From: Anaerolineae bacterium
GTDB taxonomy: Bacteria > Chloroflexota > Anaerolineae > Promineifilales > Promineifilaceae
Length of the DNA: 64,000 nt
Assembly (NCBI GenBank): GCA_023382655.1
Contig: JAHDWK010000003.1
Coordinates: 466,769-530,768, forward strand
Direction of reading: 5' to 3'
Shown here piece after piece: positions 50,933-59,492 of this stretch; positions within the stretch are counted from its first letter, which is position 1, and the number at the start of each line of letters is the position of its first letter. Under the pieces are notes generated by a model. The model was not told the origin of the DNA, made no database searches, and worked only from the letters and a program-made list of their open reading frames with translations. The translations under genes and the position numbers were made by a program.

Positions 50933-52840
50933 ATGTCAAACGTAAAAGAAGCAACAGAATTTACGACCGCTGCGAACCGAACCCTGCTTGAGACATTGCC
51001 CTGGGACGATACACAAGATTTCATGGCTTCGCGCCAGGGTTTTATCGCCACGCTGGACGATCCCGCTATTCGAGATGAAAACGGCCGGCCTGTCTGGGAC
51101 CTCAGTGCCTACCCCTTCCTCGAAGAAGAGACCGCTCCGCCCAGCGTCAACCCCAGCTTGTGGCGGCAGTCCCGCCTCAACGCCAACGATCACGGCCTTT
51201 TCAAAGTCACCGACGGCATTTATCAGATTCGCGGCTTCGATCTATCCGTCATGAGCATCATCCAAACCGACAGCGGTTATCTGGTGGTAGACCCGCTGTT
51301 AACTCCGCGTACCGCCGCAGCAGGCATGGATCTGGTCTACCACCACCTCGGCCGCAAACCCATCGTCGCCGTCATCTACACCCACAGCCACATTGACCAT
51401 TGGGGCGGCGTGAAAGGGGTCATTTCCGAGGCCGACGTGCAGTCCGGTCAGGTGAAGGTCATCGCTCCAGACCATTTTATGGAATACGCCATCAGTGAAA
51501 ACGTCATCGCCGGTAATGTGATGAGCCGCCGCGCCAGCTACATGTATGGCAATCTACTGCCCAAAGCCCCCACAGGGCAGGTGGGCGCCGGTCTGGGGCA
51601 GACGACTTCATCCGATCTCCCCACCCTCATCGGGCCAACCGACACCATCACCCACACCGGCCAGAGAATGATCATAGACGGGCTGGAAATCGAGTTCCAA
51701 CTGACCCCCGGCACGGAAGCCCCGGCCGAAATGAACTTCCTTTTCCCCCAACACCGCGCCTTGTGCATGGCGGAAAACGTCTCGCACAATATGCACAACC
51801 TCTACACGTTGCGCGGGGCGCAGGTGCGCAACCCCAAAGTGTGGGCGCATTACATTGACGAGGCGATTGAGATGTTTAACGGCCGTTACGACCTCATCTT
51901 CTCCTCGCACCACTGGCCCACCTGGGGGGCGGAAGCCGGCGTGGAATACTTGAAGAAGCAGCGCGACATGTACAAATATCTGCACGACGAGACCATGCGC
52001 CTGGCCAATCAGGGCTACACCCTACTGGAAATCCCGGAAATCGTCGAGAGCCAACTCCCGGCCGACCTGTTCAATGCCTGGTACAACCGGGGCTACTATG
52101 GCACGGTCAGTCACAACGTCAAAGCCGTCTACCAGCATTATCTGGGCTTCTTCGACGGCAACCCCGCCACCCTGCATCCGCTGTCCCCACAAGACGCCGG
52201 GCAAAAATATGTCGAATTTATGGGCGGGGCGGAAAACCTGCTGGCGAATGCGCGAAAATCGTTCGCCAAGGGTGAATACCGCTGGGTAGCGCAAGTCGTC
52301 AACCACCTCGTCTTTGCCGACCCGGACAACGCCGCCGCCCGCGACCTGCAAGCCGATGCCCTGGAGCAGCTAGGCTATCAGGCGGAATCCGGCCCCTGGC
52401 GCAACTTCTACCTCAGCGCCGCCAAAGAGCTGCGTGATGGCGTGCTGGACCTGAGCGCGCCCAAGACGGCCAGCCCGGACGTGATCAAGGCGATGTCGCT
52501 GGATATGTTTTTCGACCTGCTGGCGGTGCGCCTCATCGGCCCCAAAGCGGCGGGTAAGAAGCTGGTCTTCAATGCCAGTTTTACCGACACCGGCGAGCAA
52601 TATTTGTTGGTGGTCGAAAACTGCGTTCTGAACTACGCTAAAGGCAAGCAGTCCGATCAGGCCGACGCTACCCTCACCATGACTCGCGCCGCGCTGGACG
52701 AGATCGCCTTGGGTGAAGCCACCCTGGCCGATAAAGCAGCAGCGGGTGAAGCCCACGTAGAAGGCAGCCGCGAAAAACTTGTCGAGTTCCTGTCTCTGCT
52801 AGACAACTTTGAATTCTGGTTTAACATCGTCACGCCGTAA
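50933..52840 (+). CDS. Alkyl sulfatase (SdsA-like metallo-beta-lactamase fold)
   Basis: A 635-residue protein with the three-domain plan of alkyl sulfatases. A metallo-beta-lactamase core has THSHIDHWGGVKG (HxHxDH, near 150), MAENVSHNMHNLY (near 279) and FSSHHWPTWG (near 324). A helical dimerisation part and a C-terminal SCP-2-like domain (about 505-635) follow. Such enzymes hydrolyse long-chain alkyl sulfates such as SDS to alcohols. ATG 50933 follows AAGGAG. There is no clear signal peptide. Only one ACGGCCGT octamer lies in it. Confidence 0.9.
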   Translation: MSNVKEATEFTTAANRTLLETLPWDDTQDFMASRQGFIATLDDPAIRDENGRPVWDLSAYPFLEEETAPPSVNPSLWRQSRLNANDHGLFKVTDGIYQIRGFDLSVMSIIQTDSGYLVVDPLLTPRTAAAGMDLVYHHLGRKPIVAVIYTHSHIDHWGGVKGVISEADVQSGQVKVIAPDHFMEYAISENVIAGNVMSRRASYMYGNLLPKAPTGQVGAGLGQTTSSDLPTLIGPTDTITHTGQRMIIDGLEIEFQLTPGTEAPAEMNFLFPQHRALCMAENVSHNMHNLYTLRGAQVRNPKVWAHYIDEAIEMFNGRYDLIFSSHHWPTWGAEAGVEYLKKQRDMYKYLHDETMRLANQGYTLLEIPEIVESQLPADLFNAWYNRGYYGTVSHNVKAVYQHYLGFFDGNPATLHPLSPQDAGQKYVEFMGGAENLLANARKSFAKGEYRWVAQVVNHLVFADPDNAAARDLQADALEQLGYQAESGPWRNFYLSAAKELRDGVLDLSAPKTASPDVIKAMSLDMFFDLLAVRLIGPKAAGKKLVFNASFTDTGEQYLLVVENCVLNYAKGKQSDQADATLTMTRAALDEIALGEATLADKAAAGEAHVEGSREKLVEFLSLLDNFEFWFNIVTP

Positions 52841-52864
52841 TGCGCAACTGATGCGCAAATGATG

Positions 52865-52917
52865 CGTGAAGCGTGATGCGTGACCAAAGAGATCTCACGC
52901 ATCACGCTTCACGTTTT
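52865..52917 (+). terminator. Long hairpin after the alkylsulfatase gene
   Basis: A perfect 19-bp stem CGTGAAGCGTGATGCGTGA with loop of 11 bases, followed by four T (52914-52917). The stem itself is made of GCGTGA/GTGATGC-type repeats. It may be terminator or mobile hairpin. Confidence 0.65.
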
Positions 52918-52959
52918 AGATCAAACCCTACGCAATTTCAGAGACCCAAAAGGTGTTCT

Positions 52960-53100
52960 ATGAGTGACGTACTTGTTGATCTCCTGCCTGTGATAGTGGG
53001 CGCGGCCGTCGTGCCGCTTTATCCCATCATCGTGATGACGGTGTCGTTCATTTTTTGGCTGCGGTTCTCCTACAAGGGGACCACTGGTCTTCTTCGATGA
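52960..53100 (+). CDS. 46-residue membrane peptide upstream of SulP
   Basis: MSDVLVDLLPVIVGAAVVPLYPI..., one hydrophobic helix with a basic end RFSYKG. AAAGG lies about 11 bases before the ATG. Its stop overlaps the ATG of the next tiny gene (ATGA), indicating coupling. Likely a small subunit or regulator of the transporter. No family known. Confidence 0.5.
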   Translation: MSDVLVDLLPVIVGAAVVPLYPIIVMTVSFIFWLRFSYKGTTGLLR

Positions 53101-53222
53101 TAACCGATGCTGGAATATGGATCACACTGCTGTTTCCGGCTTGGGTACTGCTCGTGAGTGTCTATGTACTCCTCCAGAGCCATCGTGAACAGATGCCGGT
53201 AACTGTGCAAGGTGAAGAATGA
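53097..53222 (+). CDS. 41-residue membrane peptide overlapping SulP start
   Basis: MITDAGIWITLLFPAWVLLV..., one hydrophobic helix, then a basic-to-acidic tail ending VQGEE. It overlaps the 46-residue gene by four bases and the SulP gene by four bases (ATGA), so all three should be translated as one unit. This recalls small subunits such as KdpF by layout only. Confidence 0.5.
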   Translation: MITDAGIWITLLFPAWVLLVSVYVLLQSHREQMPVTVQGEE

Positions 53223-54919
53223 ACAAACTTTCGACAAACCTGGACCTGCCCATGGACCGTAATCACTTTGTGGCCGACGCCATTGCCGGGCTTACCTTTG
53301 CGGTGGTCAATGTGCCGCAGGCGATGGGTAACGCCGTGTTGGCAACGGTGAACCCGGTTGCCGGGCTGTATACCTTGATGATTGCGACGCCAGTGGGGGC
53401 GCTTTTTACCGGTTCGGTCTTTATGAACGTGTCAACCACCGGGGCGTTGTCGGTGGCAGCGGGGGATGCGCTGGTAAATTACAGCGGCGACCAAAAGACA
53501 ACGGCATTGATCACACTGGCGCTCCTAATCGGCGCGTTTCAACTGGCAGCGGGGTTACTCAGGCTGGGCAGCCTGATCCGGTTTGTCTCCCAATCTGTGA
53601 TGACCGGTTTCATTACCGGCATCGCCTTGCTGATCATCCTGGGCGCCATACCTGACCTGACCGGCTATGCCAGCCCGTTCAACAGTGAATTCCTCAAGTT
53701 GGCAGACACGATACTCAATCTTAACCGATTCGAGCCAGTGACGTTTGTCTTAGGACTTTTGACAATTGCGTTGATTGTTGGCTTGGGCTTTACCTCTGCC
53801 CGCAAGTTCTCGATGGTTCTGGCGCTCGGCGTGGTGACGCTGTTAGGCGTGGGAATTACGGCCGTTATGGGAGAAGCGGTGTTTGTGACGGTTGGCGACA
53901 TTACCGCCATTCCCCGGTCGCTGCCGCGACCCGCTTTACCTGACCTGCTCATGATTCCGGCGCTGATCATGCCGGCTCTGGCGATTGGCATTATCGGTCT
54001 GGTTCAGGGCGCGGGGGTCAGCCAGAGCTATCCCAACCCGGACGGCAAGTTTCCGGATGTATCAAGAGATTTCACAGGGCAGGGGATTGCCAATATGGCT
54101 ACCAGTTTCTTCACCGGGATTCCAGGCGGCGGTTCGATGTCGGGAACGGCCGTTACTGTTAATGCCGGCGCCAGATCACGCTGGGCCAACATCCTGGCTG
54201 GGTTTTTTGTCATCCTGATTGTGCTGCTGTTTGCCGGAGCCGTTAAGTTGATCCCCATGAGCGCGTTGGCCGGGCTGCTGATTGTCGTCGGGTTTCAGAA
54301 CCTCCAGCCCCAGCAAATCTTGATGGTGTGGCAAACCGGACGAGTGGCGCAGACCGCAATGATTTTGACGCTGATGGCGACATTGGCGATGCCACTGCAA
54401 TATGCCATCGTGATCGGCGTCGCCATTTCGATCATGATGCACGTATTCCGCTCCTCTAACCAACTGCGCGTGGTCGAGTTTGTGCCGGTTGAGGGTGGCT
54501 TTCCCATCGAGCAGCCCGCGCCTCTTAAGCTGGCCGATCATGAGGTGACGCTGCTCTACACCTACGGCAGCGTATTCTTCGCGGCGGCGGCCACTTTTGA
54601 AAAAAACCTGCCCAATGCCGACGACGCCAAAGAGGCGGTTGTCATCATCATTCTGCGCGGCCAGCCAGAAGTGGGCAGCACCTTCATCGGTGTACTGCGC
54701 CGTTATGCCACTACTTTGCAGGCAAACGGCGGCCGCCTCATGCTGACCGCCGTCAATCCACGTCTACGGTATCAGTTGGAGAAAACAGGCACCCTGGCGC
54801 TCATTGGTGAAGAAAATGTGTTCATGGAGCAGGCACAAATCGGTGTGGCTATGAATGAGGCGCTGGCGTCAGCCCATGCCTGGTTGGAGACGGTGAAGCC
54901 GCCTAAGCTAGATGATTAA
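53219..54919 (+). CDS. SulP-family anion transporter with STAS domain
   Basis: A 566-residue SLC26/SulP protein. It has about 12 membrane segments (residues 20-430) with FAVVNVPQAMGNAVLATVNPVAGLYTLM near the start and GGGSMSGTAVTVNAGARS (the family hallmark) near 300. A C-terminal STAS domain (about 450-560) holds VVIIILRGQPEVGSTFIGVL. It likely carries sulfate, bicarbonate or another anion. AAGGTGAAG precedes the ATG. It follows an alkylsulfatase, so sulfate transport is a fair guess. Confidence 0.85.
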   Translation: MNKLSTNLDLPMDRNHFVADAIAGLTFAVVNVPQAMGNAVLATVNPVAGLYTLMIATPVGALFTGSVFMNVSTTGALSVAAGDALVNYSGDQKTTALITLALLIGAFQLAAGLLRLGSLIRFVSQSVMTGFITGIALLIILGAIPDLTGYASPFNSEFLKLADTILNLNRFEPVTFVLGLLTIALIVGLGFTSARKFSMVLALGVVTLLGVGITAVMGEAVFVTVGDITAIPRSLPRPALPDLLMIPALIMPALAIGIIGLVQGAGVSQSYPNPDGKFPDVSRDFTGQGIANMATSFFTGIPGGGSMSGTAVTVNAGARSRWANILAGFFVILIVLLFAGAVKLIPMSALAGLLIVVGFQNLQPQQILMVWQTGRVAQTAMILTLMATLAMPLQYAIVIGVAISIMMHVFRSSNQLRVVEFVPVEGGFPIEQPAPLKLADHEVTLLYTYGSVFFAAAATFEKNLPNADDAKEAVVIIILRGQPEVGSTFIGVLRRYATTLQANGGRLMLTAVNPRLRYQLEKTGTLALIGEENVFMEQAQIGVAMNEALASAHAWLETVKPPKLDD

Positions 54920-55007
54920 TTTATTTATTTCCTCTGGAGACGCCGGAACCAGATTATAGGGCTGATTGTCGAAAGAGAATCGTTAAACAGATAAGGAGAA
55001 AGTTCGT

Positions 55008-55493
55008 ATGACAACATTAACCGTTTGGAAATTTGATGACCCCATGGGGGCGCAAGATGCGCTCAATAAGCTTGTTGAACTGTCGAAGCAGCATTTGATC
55101 CAGATCAACGATGCGGCCGTGGTGTCGTGGGCAGAGGGTAAGAAAAAACCCAAGACCCACAACTATGGCAGCATGACCGGACAGGCGGCCCTCTCTGGCG
55201 CGTTCTGGGGAATGCTGTTCGGCCTCATCTTCTTTGTGCCGTTTTTTGGCATGGCCATAGGCGCAGCGGCCGGTGCGTTGACGGGCAAGTTTGCCGACTA
55301 CGGCATCAACGACAACTTCATCAAGGAAGTGCGCGATCAGGTGACGGAAGGCACATCGGCGCTCTTTTTGATGACCAGCGGCGCGGTGCAGGATCGCGTG
55401 GCTGAGGCATTCCAGGGCGTTTCGGCTGAGTTGATTCAATCCAATTTGACGAATGAACAGGAAGCACAGTTGATGGAAGATTTTGGCGAGTAA
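55008..55493 (+). CDS. DUF1269-family protein
   Basis: A 161-residue protein with an N-terminal ferredoxin-like part (TVWKFDDPMGAQDALNKLVEL), a central glycine-rich two-helix membrane hairpin (FWGMLFGLIFFVPFFGMAIGAAAGALTGKF, quoted only in part) and a C-terminal Ser/Thr-poor tail. This is the DUF1269 pattern, linked to stress and membrane in other bacteria. AAGGAG precedes the ATG. Function unknown. Confidence 0.82.
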   Translation: MTTLTVWKFDDPMGAQDALNKLVELSKQHLIQINDAAVVSWAEGKKKPKTHNYGSMTGQAALSGAFWGMLFGLIFFVPFFGMAIGAAAGALTGKFADYGINDNFIKEVRDQVTEGTSALFLMTSGAVQDRVAEAFQGVSAELIQSNLTNEQEAQLMEDFGE

Positions 55494-55595
55494 CGGCCGT
55501 TACTTGCCACCCAAATACTAGCTAATGACCCGCAGTAGGGATCAATCCAATACCCTACTGCAGGCTAACTCTTTAAAGAGAGTGGAGGTAAAACC

Positions 55596-56144
55596 ATGCC
55601 AGGTAAAGGACGACGAGAACAACGCCAGGAAGAACGCGCCACTTTTGGCCGACGCGGGACAGCTACCCGCTACAGAATGCGGCAGAAATTGGTTGCCTTT
55701 GGCGATGATTTCTGGATAGAGGATGAGAACGGTCAGCGTGCTTTCAAGGTAGATGGCAAAATGCTGCGTGTGCGCGACACGCTCTTTTTTGAAGATATGC
55801 AAGGGCAGACTGTGTGCAAAATTCAGGAGAAGTTGCTGCGTGTCAAAGATACCATGACGATTGAGGGGCCAAACGACGAGCGACTGGCTACCGTCAGAAA
55901 AGCATTAATCACCCCTCTGCGTGACCGTTGGGTGGTGAAAATTGGTGACGGCCCTGATCTAAACGTGCAGGGCAATCTCCTGAGCCTCGAATACACCATT
56001 GGCGAGGGCGGGAACAAGATCGCCGAAGTCTCCAGAAAGTGGTTTCGTATAGCCGACACGTATGGCGTACAGATTGAACCGGGGCAAAATGATATTGTGA
56101 TTTTGGCAGTTACCGTAGCCATTGATATGATGGCGCATGATTAG
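55596..56144 (+). CDS. LURP-one-related (LOR) protein
   Basis: A 182-residue protein with a basic N-terminus and a Tubby-like beta-barrel pattern: RYRMRQKLVAFGDDFWIED, MLRVRDTLFFEDMQG, LLRVKDTMTIEG, RWVVKIGDG, RKWFRIADTYGVQI. This fits the LOR family, thought to bind membrane lipids. AGAGTGGAGG precedes the ATG. Lies in the stress/envelope cluster after the DUF1269 gene. Confidence 0.8.
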   Translation: MPGKGRREQRQEERATFGRRGTATRYRMRQKLVAFGDDFWIEDENGQRAFKVDGKMLRVRDTLFFEDMQGQTVCKIQEKLLRVKDTMTIEGPNDERLATVRKALITPLRDRWVVKIGDGPDLNVQGNLLSLEYTIGEGGNKIAEVSRKWFRIADTYGVQIEPGQNDIVILAVTVAIDMMAHD

Positions 56145-56199
56145 TCGGTGGCAGGGCTGACGACTTATCCCGTTACAAAAGGTAAAAATAGGTGAAAAA

Positions 56200-56988
56200 A
56201 TGCATAAGAGATTGGTTTTTTTGATGCTACCCGCTTTATTGAGTCTGGCGTTCTTCACGGCCTGCGCCCCCGCTGGTGATGCCGGCGGAGATAACCTGCC
56301 CGGAAGCAGTTGGAACCTGACAACGCTAAACGGCAATGCTCCTGTGGCCGGCACATCCATTACGCTAAATTTTGATGACAATTTGGCCGCTTTTGGTACA
56401 GACGGCTGCAACAACTACCGCACATCCACCACCGTTGACGGCGAAAATATTGAATTTGTGCAATCTGGTGCGGCGACGATGATGGCTTGTGAAGAGCCGA
56501 TTATGACCCAGGCCACCGCATTCATGGACGCATTACTGGGGGCAGAAACCTTCACGGCTACAGAAACAGAGCTGGTGCTGATGGACAGCACAGGCGCCCA
56601 GGTGGCGACTTTCGCGGTGGCCAGCCAGGGGTTGAGCGGTACATCCTGGATCGTCACGAACTACAACAACGGCCGTGAAGCTGTGGTTGGCGTTATCACC
56701 GACACGGAATTGACAATCAGCTTCGGTGACGATGGTCAAATCAGTGGTACGGCCGGTTGCAACAACTACTTTGGCTCCTACGAAGCCGACGCCGATGCGG
56801 GAACCCTCACCATCAGCGAAGTTGGCTCAACCATGATGGCCTGCGAAGGACCAGAAGGCATTATGGAACAAGAGCAAGAATTTCTGGCTGCGTTAGCCAC
56901 GGCCGCCACGTACTCCATTCAAGGCAACACACTGCAAATACGCACCGCCGATGATGCTTTGGCGTTGATGGCGAATCAAGCACCGTAA
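56200..56988 (+). CDS. Lipoprotein with two META/HslJ domains
   Basis: A 262-residue lipoprotein (signal with FFTAC lipobox). Two META domains follow, each with WxLtxxNG, TDGCNNYRTS or TAGCNNYFGS, and TMMACE. HslJ/META proteins occur in heat shock and novobiocin resistance responses in E. coli. An extracellular role in envelope protection is a guess. Its own start has no strong Shine-Dalgarno. Confidence 0.85.
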   Translation: MHKRLVFLMLPALLSLAFFTACAPAGDAGGDNLPGSSWNLTTLNGNAPVAGTSITLNFDDNLAAFGTDGCNNYRTSTTVDGENIEFVQSGAATMMACEEPIMTQATAFMDALLGAETFTATETELVLMDSTGAQVATFAVASQGLSGTSWIVTNYNNGREAVVGVITDTELTISFGDDGQISGTAGCNNYFGSYEADADAGTLTISEVGSTMMACEGPEGIMEQEQEFLAALATAATYSIQGNTLQIRTADDALALMANQAP

Positions 56989-56999
56989 AGTTTCAGTTG

Positions 57000-57039
57000 G
57001 GGTTTGATGGTTGGGCTTGGTTATCCAACCATCAAACCC
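57000..57039 (+). terminator. Hairpin after the META lipoprotein gene
   Basis: A perfect 15-bp stem GGGTTTGATGGTTGG and complement with a ten-base loop, followed by ATTTCTC. A probable transcription end. Confidence 0.65.
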
Positions 57040-57146
57040 ATTTCTCATGCCATGTCTACCAGAAGGCCCTCGCGGCCGTTAACTCTTCCCGTTTATTCCC
57101 CTCACCATACCAAACTTGCTGCATAACTGGTTTGTCCTAACCAGAT

Positions 57147-57202
57147 ATAACCCTGATCATAACTTTTGATAGAGGACGGCCGTACCCCCTTTACCCTATC
57201 CT
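57147..57202 (+). promoter_or_regulatory. Shared promoter module D
   Basis: ATAAC at 57147 and 57159 (12 bp apart), then CTTTTGATAGAGG, ACGGCCGT and CCCC, with TATCCT at 57197-57202 (37 bp after TAAC). The stretch from TAACTTT to CCCC is nearly the same as in modules C and E. Confidence 0.65.
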
Positions 57203-57255
57203 GTGAGCATGGTTCACCGCTGATCACCAGGGTGATCGCGGTAAGGAGAAGGAAG

Positions 57256-57687
57256 ATGTCTGAGCAGGATAAGTTTGAACAGGTGAATGAATCACAAGAC
57301 AGCTACCCCTCACGCCGCGAACGGCGTGCACAACGTCGCGCTGACCGGCAGGCGGGTGGCTTCGGCTGGTTCGCCGGGTTGATTCTCATTGTTATTGGCG
57401 GTCTCTATTTGCTGCACGATGCAGGATATTTGCCCGCATTGACCAATTGGTGGGCGCTCTTCCTGCTGCTGCCGGGTGCAGGTGTCTTATCGGCGGCTTT
57501 AGGCGCTTACCGGCAAAATGGCGGCCATTGGACGTCAGATGTACTTGGTTTATTGTTGTTCAGTTTGTTGTTTTTTGGGATGACGGCCGTGTTCCTTTTT
57601 GGACTCAACTTTGGCTGGCTGTTACCTCTGTTTTTGATTGCAGCCGGTTTGTTGTTGCTCTTCAGCCCCAAACTGGCCCAGCGGTAA
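57256..57687 (+). CDS. LiaI-like small membrane protein
   Basis: A 143-residue protein. A charged, Arg-rich N-terminus (SRRERRAQRRADRQ) precedes about four hydrophobic segments, starting FAGLILIVIGGLYLLHDAGYLP. This is the LiaI/LiaF transmembrane motif (DUF5668), known from cell-envelope stress systems. The start is ATG 57256 (AAGGAGAAGG upstream), not the frame at 57166, which begins before the promoter -10. The membrane protein at 59493 shares the same opening. Confidence 0.75.
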   Translation: MSEQDKFEQVNESQDSYPSRRERRAQRRADRQAGGFGWFAGLILIVIGGLYLLHDAGYLPALTNWWALFLLLPGAGVLSAALGAYRQNGGHWTSDVLGLLLFSLLFFGMTAVFLFGLNFGWLLPLFLIAAGLLLLFSPKLAQR

Positions 57688-57817
57688 GATGCATTGGGAT
57701 GGAGAAAGATTGCCAGCCGTTAGCGCACGGATAGGTATTCTTATGCCGCCGGCCTTATGATCTTCAACAAATAACAGGCATTTCACAACGTGAAATGCTA
57801 TGAAAACAGGAGAAATG

Positions 57818-58504
57818 ATGCGTACTAAAACTTTCTTTTCGATGATCTTGTTGGCCCTATTGGCCACCTCTTTAGCAGCCTGCAATGGGTTGCCAGGGCG
57901 CGTAGGGGATTCAGAAATTGTGTCCGGCTCTGGCAATGTGGTGACGGAAACGCGGGAGGTGAGTGGATTTACGGCCGTGACCCTGCAAGGTTTTGGCGAA
58001 GTCATTATTGACCAGAATGGCAGCGAGTCGCTCACCATTACGGCCGACGACAACTTCCTGCAACATGTGATAACGGAGGTAAGAGGTGACACCCTGTTCA
58101 TCAGAAATACAGAGGGTGTTGTCTTTACGGACATCACCGAGCTGACCTTTCACATTGACGCGGCTGCCCTTGATTCGGTGGAATTGTCCGGCGCGGGCAG
58201 CATGAACATTAGCAACCTGGATACAGATACGTGGCAAGTGAAATTGCCAGGCGCGGGCAGCATCACCGTCTCCGGGCAGGCGACGGAACAAACGGTGGAA
58301 TTAAGCGGCGCGGGCAGTTACCAAGCCGCTGAACTGGTAAGCCAGGAGGCCACCATCAAAAGCAGCGGCGCAGGTACGGCCGTTGTCCAGGTGAGTGACA
58401 GTTTGGATGTGACCATAGATGGGTTGGGCCATGTGGAATACATTGGCGACCCAGAGGTCACGCAAGAAATCAACGGGGTGGGCAGTGTACGGCCACGGCC
58501 GTAA
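57818..58504 (+). CDS. GIN-domain (DUF2807) lipoprotein
   Basis: A 228-residue lipoprotein with lipobox LAAC. It contains the GIN/DUF2807 beta-helix pattern: GNVVTETREVSGFTAVTLQGFGEVIIDQ, LDSVELSGAGSMNI, QVKLPGAGSITVSG, VELSGAGSYQA, with repeating SGAGS turns. Probably a surface adhesion head. Its last 155 bases are duplicated at 62201-62355. ATG 57818 follows AGGAGA. Confidence 0.82.
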   Translation: MRTKTFFSMILLALLATSLAACNGLPGRVGDSEIVSGSGNVVTETREVSGFTAVTLQGFGEVIIDQNGSESLTITADDNFLQHVITEVRGDTLFIRNTEGVVFTDITELTFHIDAAALDSVELSGAGSMNISNLDTDTWQVKLPGAGSITVSGQATEQTVELSGAGSYQAAELVSQEATIKSSGAGTAVVQVSDSLDVTIDGLGHVEYIGDPEVTQEINGVGSVRPRP

Positions 58505-58528
58505 CCCATCCCAGGAGGTAGTTTGGCC

Positions 58529-59449
58529 ATGTTTCGTTCCATTTTCCTATTGTTACTCTTTTTGCTGTTGGTGAGTTGTACGGCCGTTGGTGAAGCCGAA
58601 CCGTCCGGGAATATGACGGACGATATGCAAAACGTGGCCGTCATCTGGCCGGGCGCCGATGAATCGGTAGACGCGCAGCCGGTGCTGCAATGGGAAGCGT
58701 TCCCGGAAGCGGCCCAATACCAGGTCATCATCGTTAACGGCGACACGAATGAGACGGTTTTCACGCAAAAGACCACCGAGATGGTGATGCCGGTGATGCC
58801 GCCATTGCCGGGCGGTGTTCGCTACACCTGGACGGTGCAGGCCCAAGACGCCAACGGCGAGGTGATGGGCGAAGTACATAGCTTTTTCCGGGTGAAAGAT
58901 GGGTTGACGGCCGTGTGGCCCGCCAACGGTGAATCGGTAGACAGTAAGCCCATCCTACAATGGGAAGCCTTCCCCGGCGTCAGCCAATATAATGTCATCG
59001 TCGTTGATGATGATGCCTACCCGCCGGCCGTAGTCTTTGACCAGTTGACGGCCGAAACAATGATGGAAGTCACACCCGCGCTCGAACTCGGCAGCTTTAG
59101 CTGGACGGTACGGGGGATTGATGAAGAAGGCGGCATCCTGGCCGAATTGAACAGCCAGTTTTTGGTCAAGGCGCTTATGCAAATAGTAGAACCGGCCAAC
59201 CTGGCGACCACATCGGCCACACCCGCTTTGAGTTGGCAGCCGTTTACCGGCGCCGTGAGCTATCAGGTTGTGCTGTTGGACGATGATGCCTATCCACCAG
59301 TGGTTATGGCCGATGAAGAAACCAAAGAAACCACCTTTGCCGTCACCACGGCCCTGGAACCGGGCAGCTACAGTTGGACGGTCTGGGCCAAAGATGCCAA
59401 CGGTACAGTCATCGCCGAAGCCAATAATCAATTTATGGTAGAGAAGTAA
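58529..59449 (+). CDS. Lipoprotein with three Fn3-like repeats
   Basis: A 306-residue lipoprotein (lipobox LLVSC). Three repeats of about 90 residues follow, each with xVWPaxxESVDxxPxLQWEaFPgaxxYxVIvvdd and a late SYSWTVxAxD. The same repeat ends the LRR lipoprotein at 7258-9441 (there twice). The repeats have an Fn3-like beta-sandwich style. Likely a surface protein. AGGAGG precedes TTG 58523 or ATG 58529. Confidence 0.78.
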   Translation: MFRSIFLLLLFLLLVSCTAVGEAEPSGNMTDDMQNVAVIWPGADESVDAQPVLQWEAFPEAAQYQVIIVNGDTNETVFTQKTTEMVMPVMPPLPGGVRYTWTVQAQDANGEVMGEVHSFFRVKDGLTAVWPANGESVDSKPILQWEAFPGVSQYNVIVVDDDAYPPAVVFDQLTAETMMEVTPALELGSFSWTVRGIDEEGGILAELNSQFLVKALMQIVEPANLATTSATPALSWQPFTGAVSYQVVLLDDDAYPPVVMADEETKETTFAVTTALEPGSYSWTVWAKDANGTVIAEANNQFMVEK

Positions 59450-59472
59450 CGCGATTTGGAAAATCGCGCTAC
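59446..59472. repeat. CGATTT-family hairpin overlapping a stop codon
   Basis: GTAaCGCGATTT-gga-AAATCGCGcTAC with further pairing AGAGAA/TTCTCT outside it. It contains the stop of the previous gene and lies just before the GGAGG of the next. Confidence 0.8.
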
Positions 59473-59492
59473 TTCTCTGTAGGAGGAAAATC

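Noticed and set aside
55489..55504. TAACGGCCGTTA as a further copy of the regulon palindrome
   Set aside because: It fits TAACnnnnGTTA but is only an ACGGCCGT octamer with flanks, next to a stop codon, without ATAAC repeats.
431..57202. Reading the ATAAC module as a simple ECF -35/-10 promoter (AAC, 17 bp, CGTA)
   Set aside because: It fits modules C, D and E, but in A and B the spacing fails and CGTA belongs to the octamer, so a separate operator is more likely.
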